A stretch of DNA of 64,000 bases from Panorpa germanica (GCA_963678705.1 OY783219.1:14384001-14448000); one strand, 5' to 3'. Positions 47,706 through 62,235 are shown, numbered from the stretch's first letter. The notes: generated by a model from the letters alone, not told the origin. Program-made: numbers and translations.

Positions 47706-47939
47706 TTAAATAATTAATTTTGAATCACTTGAACAAAAATTTAGTATTAACTGTATTTCACTATTGAATTTTGATCTTTCTAACCTATAATTTATGCATT
47801 CAAATATAATATGATCCAAAGTTCCTTCTTCACCACATTGGCATCTATCATCAGATTTAATATTAATTTTGTACAGGTCAGCTGGAGTTTTACAATGATT
47901 ACTTTTGATTCTGAATATAGTTAATACCAATTTGTACAT
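47706..47939 (-). mobile_element. Non-LTR retrotransposon ORF2 tail fragment
   Basis: The frame reads VLTIFRIKSNHCKTPADLYK and then CQCGEEGTLDHIIFEC, the terminal C-x-C ... H-x4-C motif of Jockey-like reverse transcriptase proteins. It begins 66 bp downstream of the CFAP251 stop on the opposite strand, so it may lie in the 3' untranslated region of that gene. 5' truncated. Confidence 0.8.
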
Positions 47940-50900
47940 ATATTAACCTATATTTTAATTTTTATATTAAAAATTTATTTATTATTTCAAATTTGAATGT
48001 GTTTTGTCGTTTGTATCAGTTCTTCATAATACGTCACATGTATATATCTATTACACCGCTGCCTAATAAGTTTATGATATGAAGAATTAAATTTAGAAAA
48101 TATAGCACGGTAGTAGTCTGGCGTAAGGCCAATTGTTAAACACGAAAGATAAGCCAGTAGGACCGATCCTTTAGTTTGAAAACTAATTAATTAATTCCAT
48201 GACTAAATATGCCACAGAAAATATATTTAAAATATTTTATATACAAATATTCTCAACACTATCTTGCATAAGTTTTATTGTATAACTTGTAAAACAAATT
48301 TAAGATCTGGCAAGAAATTAATTCAGAGATTAAATTAAATAATTAAATTACTATCTTAGAAATTATAGTAGTAGAATTATGTTCATTTGTTAATTCGTTT
48401 TATACCACAGAGATGTCACACTATTCGTATGCTAATTCAATTTGATACCAACATTATAGGAAGGTGTGAAATATACTTGCAAATTGATTATGGTTTTAGG
48501 AGATTCAATTTGGAGATTACATACATTTACATAAATAGTTTGGTGCATTAAAAATTTTATAATAATCAGGGATTCTTTCTGATCTAATTAATGTTGTATA
48601 TTAAAGTTTTATATTATAAAATAAGCTATTTAAAATTTGAATTTCTTTTTATCAATTAATTTCAAACCATATTTTTGACGTCAAGCAGCTCCTAGTTTTA
48701 CAGTGTAGAAACTAACCAATATTTCTCACACTCTTAAAGCAACGTTTTAAGAATGGATAAGCTACAAAATTGCACAATCCTTTCTCTAAAATTCTCTGTA
48801 AATTTTCATCAATTTTTATATCCGTGGAACGACTTTTATGATAATTTTCTTGCAGCTGATGTGTTTGTTATTTTAAATCACCATCAAGACGAAATTGTTT
48901 TCCACCGCCTCTCAACACCTAGATCCTTCACACATCAGACACATAGGGTCCTTCATGTAGGCCGAGGTAGGTAGGAAATGAATATCTACGCCTAGGGGAC
49001 GACGCTGGGTTTAACGGTGGCTTCCCGGGATGCAGGGCTTCGTACACACTTTGCATTATTCACCGAGGAGCAGAGTACAGTATTAGACAGTTGGGACAAG
49101 CCAGCGAAGGTATTCGAGAAGACTTGCGAAGATCTCCCTCGAGTGTCGGTATTTCACAGTTCCAACACCAGCTCTTCTTTGGCTTCGGCTTTGGTGAACA
49201 TCTCCTTTTTGGGGATTTCAAGTGAATTCTCTAAAGTCTGCTTTACACCAGGGGTTTTGCATATGGATTTAGTTAATAGATGAGTGTGAATTTGAACTAA
49301 AATCAATTAGGAGGTGGGGAGAGCGTTTATTTCTTAGTTATATCCATTGAACACTAAAGATTTCGATTTCGGACAGTTTTACTTATAGAAACTTAATAAT
49401 TTTTGCATCAGAAGTTTCAATTTTCATATCATTTTTCAACGTCAAAGTTAACGTAACGTCTAACGTCAAGGTTATAAGAGCGGTATAAATTTATAATACG
49501 ATAATGAATTTTGTCTTATTCGTTTCTATATACATTATAGAAAAATAAATGAGTCAGTGCTTTTTAGTTATATCAGCAGTTTATACCCCAGACCTTGTTT
49601 TAAATATGAGTCACCGCCGAACTCTCGTAACTTTAACCATAGTATTGTTTGCTCCACCGCCCAAGAATACGCGTTTGTATGATATAAAAAATTGTATTAA
49701 GAATTTCCTATATGTTTTTATCTTTCAGCTGAAAAGGTTAATCGATGGAGCGGACGACTCAACGAATTAATATTTATAGAGCCTCCCCAAAGCGTGAATT
49801 CATTTTTGTTTTATTTATAACGTGTTTTGGGATGGACATAAAAATAACGTTAAAACGACAAGAGATTCCTCCTTATGGACATAACGTTTTATGATATTTT
49901 AGCTTCATAATTTTATAATCCACAAGTACAATTCTGGTTGGTAATTAGCTAGCTGAACGCGTGTAATTAGAACAGAGTACATAGTGAAATAGAAGTTAAA
50001 ATTAGATCCTAGCACATGCGAGAATTTGTCCTGCTGTAATTGTTGATTGTTGGTGACAAAATTATAGTGGAGGTATAAACTGCAATAGCTGTCGAATAGT
50101 ACAGGAAAAAAAATTAATAGAAATTAAATAGAAAGTTACTCTTATGATAAGATGTGTTTATGCGAAACAACGCAGTCACGTGAGGCTTTTGTTTAGCACG
50201 AAAGGAACCTTCTAATAAGCTCTACTTTGTTACCAAACTTCCAGACATTACAGTAACAAATACACTACACGAGATAATTAAAAATATTTTATTGTTTTCA
50301 TTTTATATAAAGAGAATGTTAAAATGAGCATTCGGTACAGGTTTTACTAAAATGCCTTTTTCCACATGTAATTCAAAACTAATATCACTCTGGTGAAATC
50401 TCTCAAGGGGTCGACAAAAAGGGGTGGTCTAAAAGGGTAGATTTATAAATGGAATGAGTTGGAAACCGGAGTATTACTACAGTGTTACGTAAATACATTT
50501 CAAATGGTTGGGAAAAGGCGAGAGGTGAAGGGAGGGCAGTGAAATTCCAGTTTACAGTGTGGATCCAATCATTCTGCCTGCCGGTAATGTAAAACCCGTA
50601 ATAATAAAATTTAGAGGTTGACAATTTGTGAATTTCTTTATAAAGAATTCGTGAAACAGATTGTTACAAAATAATTTGCTGTTTTAAATTTTTACTGAAA
50701 TATCTGCAATATTTGTAAACATGATACATTCATTAAATATCGGCAATCGCTTGTTTCTCGGTTTAGAAGAATGTAGCAGCAATATATATATTACACACAC
50801 CTACACAAGGTCATTCAATGTCGCTTCATAAAGGAAAGGTATAAATAATTTGAATTCCAAATAAGTTTTCATTACTCCAAGAAAGTTTTGAATAGTTCCT

Positions 50901-51290
50901 AACAAGATATAGGTAGATACAATTAACAGTCCTTTCAAACTGTAAACTTTTAAGTCGGCAACAGTAATAGCAACTGCTCTGTGTAGCTCTGAAACTTATC
51001 TCCCCCTTCCCAAACATCCTTCGTCGTCCGCCCACCCTCCCTGCTTCCATACATCAAGGTAGCGGAGAACAATGAGCATTAATTTATTATTATTCAGCAG
51101 CTACCTCCATTCAAAACAATCAACCATTAATCACAATTGAGATGGATGGTATGTGGTAAAGTTGGGGATGCAAGATGGTCTAGTTCAGTAATGGCGAACC
51201 TTTTGATCTAGTTGGTAACGTGCCTGGGAGGCTTTAATATGAGAAATACAAGAAAAATCTGAGATGACTCTGAAAACAAACCCTGTTGAA
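47940..51290. other. Intergenic AT-rich sequence
   Basis: No gene was recognised. It holds one copy of the family A MITE (49471-49641). The open frames (for example 49017-49283 on plus, 50403-50624 on minus) lack any recognisable motif or splice context. Confidence 0.5.
49471..49641. mobile_element. Family A MITE, one end missing
   Basis: In inverse orientation it matches 34331-34542 through its interior (shared TATAGAAACGAATAAGA read on minus, and CAGTGCTTTTTAGTTATATC on plus) and carries one terminus (CACCGCCGAACTCTCGTAA). The other terminus is replaced by CGTAACGTCTAACGTCAAGG. Confidence 0.8.
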
Positions 51291-51960
51291 CCCGCTGACG
51301 CATTCTTCCAGAATGAATCATACTGGAGGTCCGAAACATCTAGCAAGAAACAAGATCATTACTAACACTAAGTGCGAATGTGGTGAAGAGGAGGCAGATC
51401 CTGAGCACATTCTGTGGCAATGTAGAAATACAGCAATAGCAAGAAATGGACAGAAATGACGCTTCCTGTTAACACTGCCTTTTTGATTGCGACACCGAAA
51501 TTTATAACGACAGTGGCCATGAATAGATCAGTCTTGTTGTCGGGATATACAGTTTAAAAAAAGCAGAACATTATTAGGAGCGAGACGAAAAGGTTACGTG
51601 CTTAGGAAGCCCGCGAAATCATAAATTAAAAAAGAAAAGCCAAAGTTCCACAGCTGCGTATCGCCCAGATCGATGTATCCAACCGATCATTCAAGATAAT
51701 TGACCATTAATGACCACAATTGATCAATTATTAATAACTAATCCATTATGGATATCCCGTGGTTCATAAGCAACAAATTCATCAACAATGACTTCGGCAT
51801 TGAAACTGTTAAAGAAGAAATCAACAAATTCAGCCAAAGATACCAGCAGCGACTAAACAATCATCCAAACTATCTAGCTGTGAATTTACTAGATAAACAT
51901 ACGTCTGACTTTAAAACTAAAAAGAGACATAGTGTGTTAAAGCTACCACAACGTTTTTAA
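51290..51960 (+). mobile_element. Jockey-like non-LTR retrotransposon fragments
   Basis: Two separate plus-strand remnants. 51365-51460 encodes KCECGEEEADPEHILWQCRN, the terminal zinc-knuckle-like part. 51748-51960 encodes MDIPWFISNKFINNDFGI ... LAVNLLD, the conserved tail typical of Jockey-clade ORF2. They are in different contexts and may come from two elements. Neither is autonomous. Confidence 0.75.
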
Positions 51961-52115
51961 TTGGTTCATTTTCATTTTTAGTATAGTTACTTATTGTAAC
52001 AGATTGTAACCTGGCATATAATTTATTAATTAAGAGAAGTGTAATACCGGTACTTAAATGTTCCATGAATTCGCCATCCCTGGTCTTAGATTTTAGGGTT
52101 GTTTTTGGTGCTTAC

Positions 52116-52266
52116 CTTAGATGATCGCTGCGCATAAACCTCTTGTTACAGACGGGACACGCAAAATTCTTCTCCCCTGTGTGTGTGCGGGTGTGTCGGG
52201 CTAATTCGTCCGACCGGGCGAATCTCTTGCCGCAGCCTGACCATGAGCAGGGAAATGGTCGTTCAC
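52116..52266 (-). CDS. Single exon of a KLF-type zinc-finger factor (cabut/KLF10-like)
   Basis: Predicted nuclear activator or repressor binding GC boxes. The exon has a TTTTTCTAG acceptor and a GTAAGC donor. It encodes the second and most of the third C2H2 finger of the KLF/Sp triplet: [20 protein letters not shown], then [16 protein letters not shown] and RSDHL. The linkers and the RSDEL/RSDHL recognition helices are the family signature. The sequence is intact. The first finger and N-terminus must lie at higher coordinates, and the last His pair at lower coordinates; neither was found, so introns here are long. The best subfamily match from memory is insect cabut. Confidence 0.85.
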
Positions 52267-54009
52267 CTAGAAAAACAAAAATGCATGAGGTCAGAATATT
52301 TGTTGGAAGAATTGTCAAGTGAGAATGATACTTCACTAATTTAATGCTATAAGTAAAATATAACATTTGAAACGGTTGTTCGTTTTAACCCGTTCGCTGG
52401 CCATTTTGTTAATTAAATTTCATTGAGATAAATGGAAAATCAACTGACAGTCTATCTGTCACTTCAAATGCCCGTGTGTCCATTGTACATTCGCCGAAGC
52501 GCGTCACGTCGCGAGTTTCGCTGTGTCTGTAGTCTGTAGTCTGTACTAGTATTCGCGGTTGCCTGTTCGACAATTACCCTGACATTTTGACACAATAATT
52601 GTCATTTCAGGTCAGCGGTGAATTAAGCTGCTGTCATTTTCACGGAGGTTTTATATTTTCAACCCATTTTACTTTCTGTACGTGTAAATAAATTATCACG
52701 TTAACTTTCGCTGCACTTATTTATTCATAAGCTTTTTAACGTTAAATTAAGCGAAAACGTGTAAATAATTATACCTAGTAATATATAACAATATACATAT
52801 ATATCATAAATAAATTTAATCAAATATTTGCAAGAAAACAAAAAAGTGTTTCAATAAAAAGTTGAGAAAAAGTATTTCAGAAAAGCTTAAATATTTAAAT
52901 GCATTTCATCCATTTTCCTTTTATTTTCCCGCGAAGTTCTGATATTAAATCTATCATCTACATTTTATACAAAAAAGTATAAGATATATAGAAAGTTTTT
53001 TAGAATGACAAACGGTAAAATTCTGATTAAATAAAAAAATAAATTTAATAAAAAACAATAGTTTAGTTTCATAAAGCTTTGAAAGTGTTTCCAATTTATA
53101 TTCTGCATAATAAATGAAGGTTTGAAAAGCTCAATACATTATTTGTTAGGTCAATTAAAATATTTATAAAACCTTATATATACTACCTTATTTGCGAGTA
53201 CGATGAATTTAAATGAAATCTTACAGTCAATTTACTTCAGACTGGAATTATGAATTGCAATACAAATAAATAAAATATTAAAAAGCTCTCAAGCTTTATT
53301 CTCTTGTTAACATTTCTATGAAATGCAAAGCTGCAATTAGTAAAGAAAATATATTGTTTGTTGATATTGTAAAGTAGCTTTAGTAAAAATAGTAATGGGT
53401 AATAAATTGCTTGAACAATTAGTTTTAAAAAAGTTTCATGAATATTGGAATCAAATACAAAAATTATGTTTGATTACTTTCTTATATATAAGTATATACA
53501 TAATTATTCCACTTACGTAATACAATACGCGGTAGATTGATCAAGCTGTGAAATCATTTCTTGGAATACAATTGGAGTGTCTTGTACAAATGAGATTGCA
53601 TTCAACACAAAATAGCAACCGTATTTCATCTTTTTTGTGAAGGTCTGTATAATGTCAGTGGTATCATTATCCGAGCAACTATTTTTATGTAATATATAGA
53701 TATATAGCGGAGTTATTATTTTGATGGCCTGGCATTATTTCCTTGTCAGAAGTACACTGCGAAACGCTCATGTTCAACGGACGATATTTATGGACGTGCA
53801 GGCAGAGAATGTAGGGCAGTAGTTTTGCAACCGATACCACACCATGTACCCTGTACTATATTGTCATTAGACTATTCTATAACTATATTTATTCCTTTTT
53901 GTATATAGAATTATATTTCAAAATAAAATAGAAAAAATGATATTGGTTATACAGTTTTGAAAACAAACACCAGCGGTAGATTATTGAACTAATGTATACA
54001 TTGCAGATA

Positions 54010-54607
54010 GTAATATGCAGAGATGTGCGTTTTTCAAATACATATACGCAAAATGCAAATACAAAATAGTAAATACCTATTTTCTATTTTATATTTAAAT
54101 ATCTTTTAAGAGTATAGAATTTTATATTTTATTTGGAAAATACAAAATACTTTTTTCATTTTTGTTACTTCATAGTGTTAATCAGTAAATATTATTTTTT
54201 GAATATAAACTTAATGATCTAAAAGTATCTGCACAATTGTCTCAATACCCCCTAGTACCCCCACATGTGACATCCAACATTTATATATTTTCATTCATAA
54301 GTTGACATTATTTAGACATGAGTGTACTAAATGTGTTGTACTTTTAACGTACAGACTAGTGCGACATAAACATGCGACACTAATAAAACCCTTACTTTTG
54401 CTATTTTTAAAAATTGTAGGTAGTATTTTTATGAAACAAAAATATTTCAAAACAAAGTCGGTCGTTATCAAAGAGAATTCTCATATTCATATAAAGAGTA
54501 TTCAATTTTCTCAAAAGTATTTTTAAAATACGTATTTTGTATTTAAATACTAACATGAAATTTAAAATAGCTTTTGAAAAGCATTTGTGCACATCTTTGG
54601 TAATATG
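54010..54607. mobile_element. hAT-type non-autonomous element with perfect 8-bp duplication
   Basis: The element 54018-54599 starts CAGAGATGTGCGTTTTTCAA and ends GAAAAGCATTTGTGCACATCTTTG. It is flanked by GTAATATG on both sides (54010-54017 and 54600-54607), the 8-bp duplication expected of hAT. It has no transposase. A second, partial copy lies in a Domino intron at 20407-20680. Confidence 0.9.
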
Positions 54608-57600
54608 TATGTATTCGCGTTATGTGCGTATGATAGGTGAAGAAGAGGAGCTAGCTGGTAGCGATCCAAGTGGTATATTCATGAACTTTCTGTACGGAAC
54701 TAAACATTGACATTGAATCACCGTTTATCACTGTAATATCTGATTCAATACCAAGACAACTTGTAAATATAACTTCCACAATATGAAACAGTCCAGTGGA
54801 GTTTTTCCAACAGCGAAAACTATTTCCTCAGTGTGTACCAGGTCGACTATACTCGTAGTCACATGGTATATTCACAACGTGGTACAATAGCAGTAAATTG
54901 TAAATTCAAAATCCGGGGCGACATTTCATCAATGGACAGTGGAAGGGGAGGGAGTGTAGGGTAGGAGATGTCGGTGTGGTGGCGTCCAGGTCTATTTCCG
55001 GAGTTGACTAATGTCGAGAAGGATAATATAACGAGAGTCAACAACAACAGGAGCGATTGTGAAATAAAAAAATATATTTAATCAACTGCTAGTATTGAAA
55101 TATAGTAAACACAATTACTTTAATGGGTATCATAACAAAATGAGGACAAGATTACATCATAATCGATGATTAGTACAACTGTTGGAGAACTAGAAGACAT
55201 AAGAGGACTGCAGTGACAAGCAATAGGCATTTGTTCATAAAATACTGTACAATAACTATTACATCATAAACAAGTGCATATATTTTTTAATATAATTTTA
55301 ATCTTGGTGAAAATATTGCATGTTCACTGCATATTGAATATGAAACATGAAATTATGTTTTTTTTTCTAAAATTAAAAACAGGGACAAACAGAATTGTTT
55401 GCTGAGAAGGGGTAAGAGGAGTGTGATAGAGGACTTTTGAGTTTCAAGAGAGAAATAATGAACCAGCCTTATATACAGACACTGGATTATAGTATATACC
55501 CTTATTGCAACAGGATGATTCGAAAGATTTATCCAAACATATGGGGTTAATATATACAGGATATTTATATATAGCAACCGCAAAATAAAACATGGACATT
55601 ACTTTTAAATACACGTAACATTTTACTTAAACGAAATATAGTAATAATAAATCTAAAGGTCTGAATTAGACTTACGTCGGAACATTTCTAACGATAATGC
55701 TTTTATAATTAAATAAGCACAATAATAGTAATGTTGCTAATAAGTTCAAGGTACTCATCGCACAGACAAGGGTTGTAATATGCCTGAGGAATATAGGCAG
55801 ATATTTGAAAGGAAGGAAAGTTTGGAATACCTTATTGACTTTATTAACAAAACTAATTAAGCTCTTTATTTTGAGGACCCATACTCGTATCAATAAGTTG
55901 TAAATGTTTATAAAAGTTTGTCAGAATAGTTGTGGCTGAGATAAAGTGGGTCTCTTTTAAAGCACCCTGTACTACAAGAAGGGTTGCTATAAGTGAGGAT
56001 ATAAATTTAGAACATCATATAATGATACTTAGTCATGTTCCTCCTTGCCTAGAGATAGAATATCACGGCTTTATTATACGTGAGAAGAGGACGGACACAA
56101 ATTTGCATATTTTTTACTAGAGAAAGCATTTTTTGAAAAATTGTACGATGTACTATGAATGGGTATTAAAAAAAAAGAACTTTATCTTATTTAAATATTA
56201 TAAATAACTAGCTGTAACTAATTATCAGAGACTGATTGATCAGTGTGTTAGTATTGATCATTTTATTTTTCAGTAGTCAATCTTCAGTCATAATTGAAGT
56301 TTATAACCTAAATAATGAGTTTTCAAATTTAGTTTTCTTAAAGATCAACCCAAAATGTAACTGAGGTATCTTGCTTGATTAAGCTACAGTTATAGTCAAC
56401 TTGAAAAAAAATAAGAGCTAAGATATACGAGAACTGGTTATTGAAAAATCGATCAAAACAGAGAAAAAAATTAATTAGCAATAATTATCTTAGTTTATCC
56501 CATAAATGTTATTAACTATATTATACATGTGTACAACGCTTATCAGCAGAACGTTGTAATCAAGATGAACCAGCGACGGCAAACTCGACTGCTTTGATGT
56601 TGATAAAATAGGTCACACAAATTAGAAACCCCCAAGAGCGGGCAATTCATAATGTGAAGTGGGGATTCCAGATTTTAATTTGAAGGTACTTTATTTCAAT
56701 CATGCTAATAAGCACTAGAGTTCTTTTTTGCACTACACATGCTTTTCAAATTATTACCTGCTGTTTTTCAGAAATACTTGTTTTATATAATTAAGTTATA
56801 TTCACAAATATATAATTAATTTGAATGGAATAATGGGTTATGAAATGAAGACGTTATTACTACAAAGAAAATTATTAAAGTTTATCATTATCGAGAGAGA
56901 ACTAATTGCTGCAGACGTTCTTGTGACGCATGCCTGGCATAACTATGCTTGCGATTTCTAACCTAACTTTTAGTAAAAGTGTCAGTGTCAAACAAAAGTA
57001 CTCTTACTATGTTACAGTAAAGTTTTGAACATTTTCATTCATACTACAATATTAGAAATAACAAAACCTTTTATTTAAACTTTGTTTTTTGTGTTTCTGT
57101 CATGTTTGACAGATTCATCTATTAACGTTCATCACGGGATGGTGTCTTCGAAAACCTAATAATAATTTCTAACAGCTTTAACATCCATGCATAACGAATC
57201 ACGAAGACTTGTGTACTTAAGTTAAGTTGCATATAAGCTTTTAGTACTTTTGCAACAAATACACAAGAGTTTTAATAACTTCAAAGGCAAAGGATGCTAC
57301 CAACCATTAAAGTTCTTCCTAATTAATGTATTCAAAATCCTCTTAACTATTTTACGAAACTATAACTAAAATAATACTTGCCACAAAGTATCCGGTGTAA
57401 CCAAATTTGTTAAATAAGTATGAGAAGAACAAGTTCTCTAGGGATGAAAATATCGAATTTATGAAGAGAGTACAGTACTCTTAGTGAATATTGGCGTATA
57501 GGGGTTCGCGCTTGAAGATGAAGCTTAAAAAGTAATTTCTTTTGATGCAACCTTGAAGTATATAAATTTTCTTTCATTATCATTAAAAATAGCAGCAGAA

Positions 57601-57950
57601 CAGCAGAAGGGAGCCAAGAATTTGTAGATACATTAAGAAAATTAACTAGTTGAAACAGAACTGCGCTAAAATGATATTAATAAGAACAAGAACAATGGAA
57701 CAAACTTCAAGACCACTGCTCCGGTTGCAACCGTCGTCTATTTGAGTTAGAAGTGGTTTATGAAACATAGAATAATCCTGCAAGAATTAAACGCTGTAGT
57801 TCGCACACGTAATTAAAATAATAGTGACTAGTGACGTCGAACTCGGATATCAACGAATGCCAATTTATGCTATGAGTCAGAAATGCAGTTATTTCATAAA
57901 TGTAGGTTGATGCGGATGTTCTGTATGACATGGTAGCTGACGCGTTCTCG

Positions 57951-58303
57951 TTATGCCGGTTTCACACCAGAGAAACAGTTCTTAAAATATTTTTGTCTTT
58001 AAAAACTGTTTTAGTAAACAAAACACATTCCTATTTGGAGTCGGTAAGATCGAAGGAAAACACGTTTATTGTTGTTTTTAGTCTGCTTGCTTTGAACACG
58101 CAGTTTTGTTTTTTGTGAACATTTGCGCTTGTCAGTTGTTGTTTATCATGTTTCTAATTTTTAAAGGACACACAGAAAAACACTAAAAACAAAACCATGA
58201 ACAATCTGTTTTCGAAAACAGAAATGTTTTACAACTAAACAAAACATGATTTTGTTTTGTATTTTCTCAACAAAACTGTCTCTCTGGTGTGAAACCGGCA
58301 TTA
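57951..58303. mobile_element. Harbinger-like MITE
   Basis: The element 57954-58300 begins TGCCGGTTTCACACCAGAGA and ends with the inverted copy TCTCTGGTGTGAAACCGGCA. It is flanked by TTA on each side, the 3-bp target usual for PIF/Harbinger. It is 347 bp with no transposase. The interior is rich in repeats of AAAACAAAAC and its complement. Confidence 0.88.
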
Positions 58304-59647
58304 AAGCCCGTTAAAAACAAAAGTTTATATTCATGTAATATTTTACTTAAACAAAACCTAGTACCTACTTAGTATAGAAGATCTCCTATATTCTTAATTT
58401 CAAATTTCGTAACGAATAATTAAAATTTATGTAACAATCATTTTAACCGGCGAATATTTTCTGAACTACTGTCATATGGTATTCAACTCTTATGACGACT
58501 ATAAAGCGGGTTGCACGGTATAAAACACCGTGTGGTAGTGGCAATGGCATCGCCCTCTGGGTCTACTTTACGTGGTGAATCAATAACCCTCTGGACCGAA
58601 TAAGCGGACGAGGTTCACGGCGTGCAGGTAAACTGCAGGTAGAGGCACAGATATGTGGGGTCGCACATCTACCCCTTGTGTGCGTGGGGCTAGAGATACT
58701 ATACGTACGTATAAGCACATATAATATTGACACACTTAACTTCGATTACAATTGCCAGAATTTATCAAACCATCAGATCAAATGGAATGACACGTCAGAA
58801 GTGGGATCAGCACCTATTTGATTATTTTATGCCAATTATTGACCTCGTTTCCCATGAAAGACCTTAACCTTATGCCTTATCCATGTTTTATAGATAGTTG
58901 CAGAATAAAACGATTAAGATTTTAGGTAGATTAGTATATTACTAGATTTCCCAAGGTCCCAAGGTTTCATACTCCCTAATACAATTGCAGTACAACGATT
59001 TACAGATCACTCATAGAGGGATGAGTGATTTAAATCCATCCCTCTATCACTATCTCACCCTTTGTACACATAAATCACTATTTAAATTGTTATATTTTCG
59101 TCATGATTCCTGAATGATACAATTAGATTTACATATATGAATGTTTGTCATACAAATACAGCATACGCGATTTACCAGCGACATGACATCTCTTATTTGA
59201 TGTATGAAGTTAAGCCGATTCAATATGTCACACCTGTTCCGCATTTGTAAGATGGGAGATGGAAGAATAGATGAATAGGAATGGGAACAGGAATGGGATG
59301 TTGAAAGGAAGCAGTAGGGGATACAGGATGTAGGATATGACCGTGACATACTGATAATACCGAACAATGCTTATCATACGTATCAGAACGTTTGTGCTGA
59401 ATTTGGATTCCCAAGATGCATTGCTGTATTAGGATGACGATTTGAAGCACCGCGCCACTATACACTATACAAATAGGGAAACGTTTCTAGCTATTAAAGT
59501 AAGCGTTTACACGTTGGCTTTAAAATATAAATAACATAATACATTAAATATAAAAATATGACACATTAAAGATATTGGACAAGTAGAAATGTGTGATTTT
59601 AAGTAGAAACAGAAGAATAAAGAACATCGCCACCAGTAACATATAGT

Positions 59648-60328
59648 ACCCAGTAAACAATTTGGTGAAGTGTCCTATTTGGTGAAGTTCGAGTCACTCG
59701 TACAATTCTATTCTAACGCTTTACAAGTTCTCTACCTGTCACAGATTTTGTGTTAGTTTTTCATAATAATATTCTTTCTTTTTCCAACATCATTCATTAA
59801 GTATTTCTGTTTCTTTCCCACATGGGTATATTTTTATTATCCGGTCATAAATCATAAACCTACTCCGCTTTTAATTCAGCAGTGAACCGTCGTTGCAATG
59901 TCTGTAGCTCATAAAAAGGACCTTTCCTATGAACGACTGAATAGAAAACGAACACGTTCCAGACAAAAAATTCATGATATGTAATAGAAATTAAGTAGAA
60001 TTTACTCCAAAATGTTTACTGGGTACATTTCAAAAATTAGAGCAACGAATACCGATGTTTCCCCAGCAAACATTTTGGAGGTTAATTCTATTACTTTTCA
60101 TGACTTTTTTGTCATGAACGCGTTTGTTTTCTATTCAGTTGTTCATAGGGAATGTCTCTTTTATGAGCTACTTACTGTTGAATAAAAGCGACTCCTGTGA
60201 CAGGTAGGGATTCAATTTGAACTAAAATTGATTTTCTGTGTGTTGCTCCAACTTGTAAAATGTTAGAATTGAAATGTACGAGTGACTTGGACTTTACCAT
60301 TCTATTTCACCAAATGTTTACTGGGTCC
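59648..60328. mobile_element. Palindromic foldback element
   Basis: The outer ends ACCCAGTAAACAATTTGGTG (59648 onward) and CACCAAATGTTTACTGGGT (to 60328) are inverted copies, and the two halves mirror each other. CTCCAAAATGTTTACTGGGT near 60003 faces CCCCAGCAAACATTTTGGAG near 60061, with TGAATAGAAAACGAACACG and its inverse around them. The whole could fold into one long hairpin. No coding capacity. Confidence 0.82.
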
Positions 60329-61687
60329 AAAATACTTATCAAAACAATCAGGGTATTCACTTTTCATCTTTCGGCTCGCAATGCTAAAGCACATGTCAAA
60401 CCATCTTCAGCTAAGACATGTTGAAGGGGTGAACCGTATTAGTGACGTGAATGAAATCTGGGATATTACACTCGCGATTACTTCAAGATCTGGATTGAAT
60501 ATAATAATATGATATTAATATATTTACTTATAAGTAAGTATACAGTGTCCAGATTTGAGTCAATTAATTATTAATATAGTAGGCATCATTTTATGAAAAG
60601 TATACTGTGGTTACGCTAGTGAGGACCGTTACTTTTTCTCCTATAACAGACTTATTTATATTTAAAATAAAACCACCAAATACACAAATTAAACTAGCTA
60701 TTTGTATAAAATGTAATAAAATTTGATTTAAAATTTAACATAATATATTAACACGTTTACAAATTTGGTGAAACCTTTAATATGAAGGTCTACTTCCTCC
60801 CTACCACCGCCTCACCCTCCGTTCCAGCACCTATGCCTTCTATACTTTCAATGCCGTTAGGGTCGTCTGTATCAGTAGAGCCTCTATACTGAATTGTATT
60901 ATATGTATATTTCTTGTTGAATTCCCTCTTATAAGATTGATGACGTTCAAATTGAATCCGCAACTGCGAAACTGTTTTGAATTCAATTTGGTAACCCCAT
61001 CTCCTCAACCACCTACTCCCCTCCCCCCCATACTCTTCATCGACGCCATAAAGCATACAAACCGGGGCACTATGTGATGTTTTGGTTATATACGCCTGTA
61101 TACGTGTAAAGGTCTTATCACACAAGAAGACAGATTACAGAGTAAAAAGTTTGCAAATAGGGTAAAATAGTTTCATTCTTGAATTTAAAAGTGAAACCCT
61201 TTTGGATTAAATATTACAATGATTTGTTAAGAAACCCCTATTTACGTACACAAAAATGTTGCTATTATAAATATCTTATTCATTCTGTATTTAGAACCTG
61301 TATGAAAATTTAGTCTTGAAAATATAAAATCCGAATTAGAAGAAATTATAAAATACTATCCAACATATGTCCATTATGTAATAATACCTTTATAATAAAT
61401 ATATATACGAATATAACTGAAATAACATATATGTATATGAAAATCCAAATTCAATATAAGAATACATAAATAAGCACAGAATGAAAGAATATTTATTGTA
61501 ATGATCAAAAAGCCGCTGATATGACTATATGTATATAATAAATGTATTATGTATACACTGACTCTTATCAATAGATAATATATTTAATATTTTCTAGTGT
61601 TCATTTAAGTAAAAAGTGTAAATTGATTTTGAGAAATGCACGGTGTTAATACGACAGCACATTTGTAATTTATTTCGTGTGTGTAAC

Positions 61688-61714
61688 CGCTGAACTCTCG
61701 TAATTTGAACTATA
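61688..61714. repeat. Solitary terminus of the family A MITE
   Basis: CTGAACTCTCGTAATTTGAA matches the right terminus of the element at 34331-34542. The rest of the element is not recognisable nearby. Confidence 0.7.
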
Positions 61715-62149
61715 CCTCAGTTACACTTAATAAATCAAAAGCAAATAGAATTTCTATAAAAAAAACTTCTACATCTTAAAAATGTTTTTACCTAATATTT
61801 GTAAATCTAAATCATATTTTATGTGTCACTTATACTAGCAGTAGATTGACGTCTGTCCTAAATTTATATCCACAAAATGTCAATAACAAAGCATGACGCC
61901 TGACGTCTGACGTATTGACGTCTGAAATGATTATGTTTACAAAAAGGAAAGGTAAAAAAACAAAAACCGAATTGTAAAAGAAAATAAATTTAAACGAAAA
62001 CGTGAGAAAAATAAATATATAATTATATGTATTACACAAGGATTCAAGGATCTCAGTCTATGTCTTCACAGATTTAAGCTGATAAAGGAAAACTAAAGAG
62101 TTTATTAAAGGACTTTATTAAAAATAACGAAAAGTTACTTGATGCTGTC

Positions 62150-62235
62150 AGTAAAGGGGCTCGTCGTTCAATGAGTGGGCGACGGGCGGCGGCGTTGGGC
62201 GTCGGACAGACTTCTTCGCGGGTTCAGTGACTTCG
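62150..62235 (-). other. GC-rich patch, possible first exon or promoter
   Basis: This short GC-rich island in very AT-rich DNA has CG dinucleotides throughout. On the minus strand one frame is open (EVTEPAKKSVRRPTPPPV). It could belong to the 5' end of the minus-strand KLF gene. There is no splice or similarity support. Confidence 0.3.

Noticed and set aside
54302-54526. 74-codon plus-strand frame
   Set aside because: It is inside a non-autonomous hAT element and has no transposase features.
60790-61125. 111-codon minus-strand frame
   Set aside because: No motif, no splice context and low-complexity tail; probably chance in a less AT-rich stretch.
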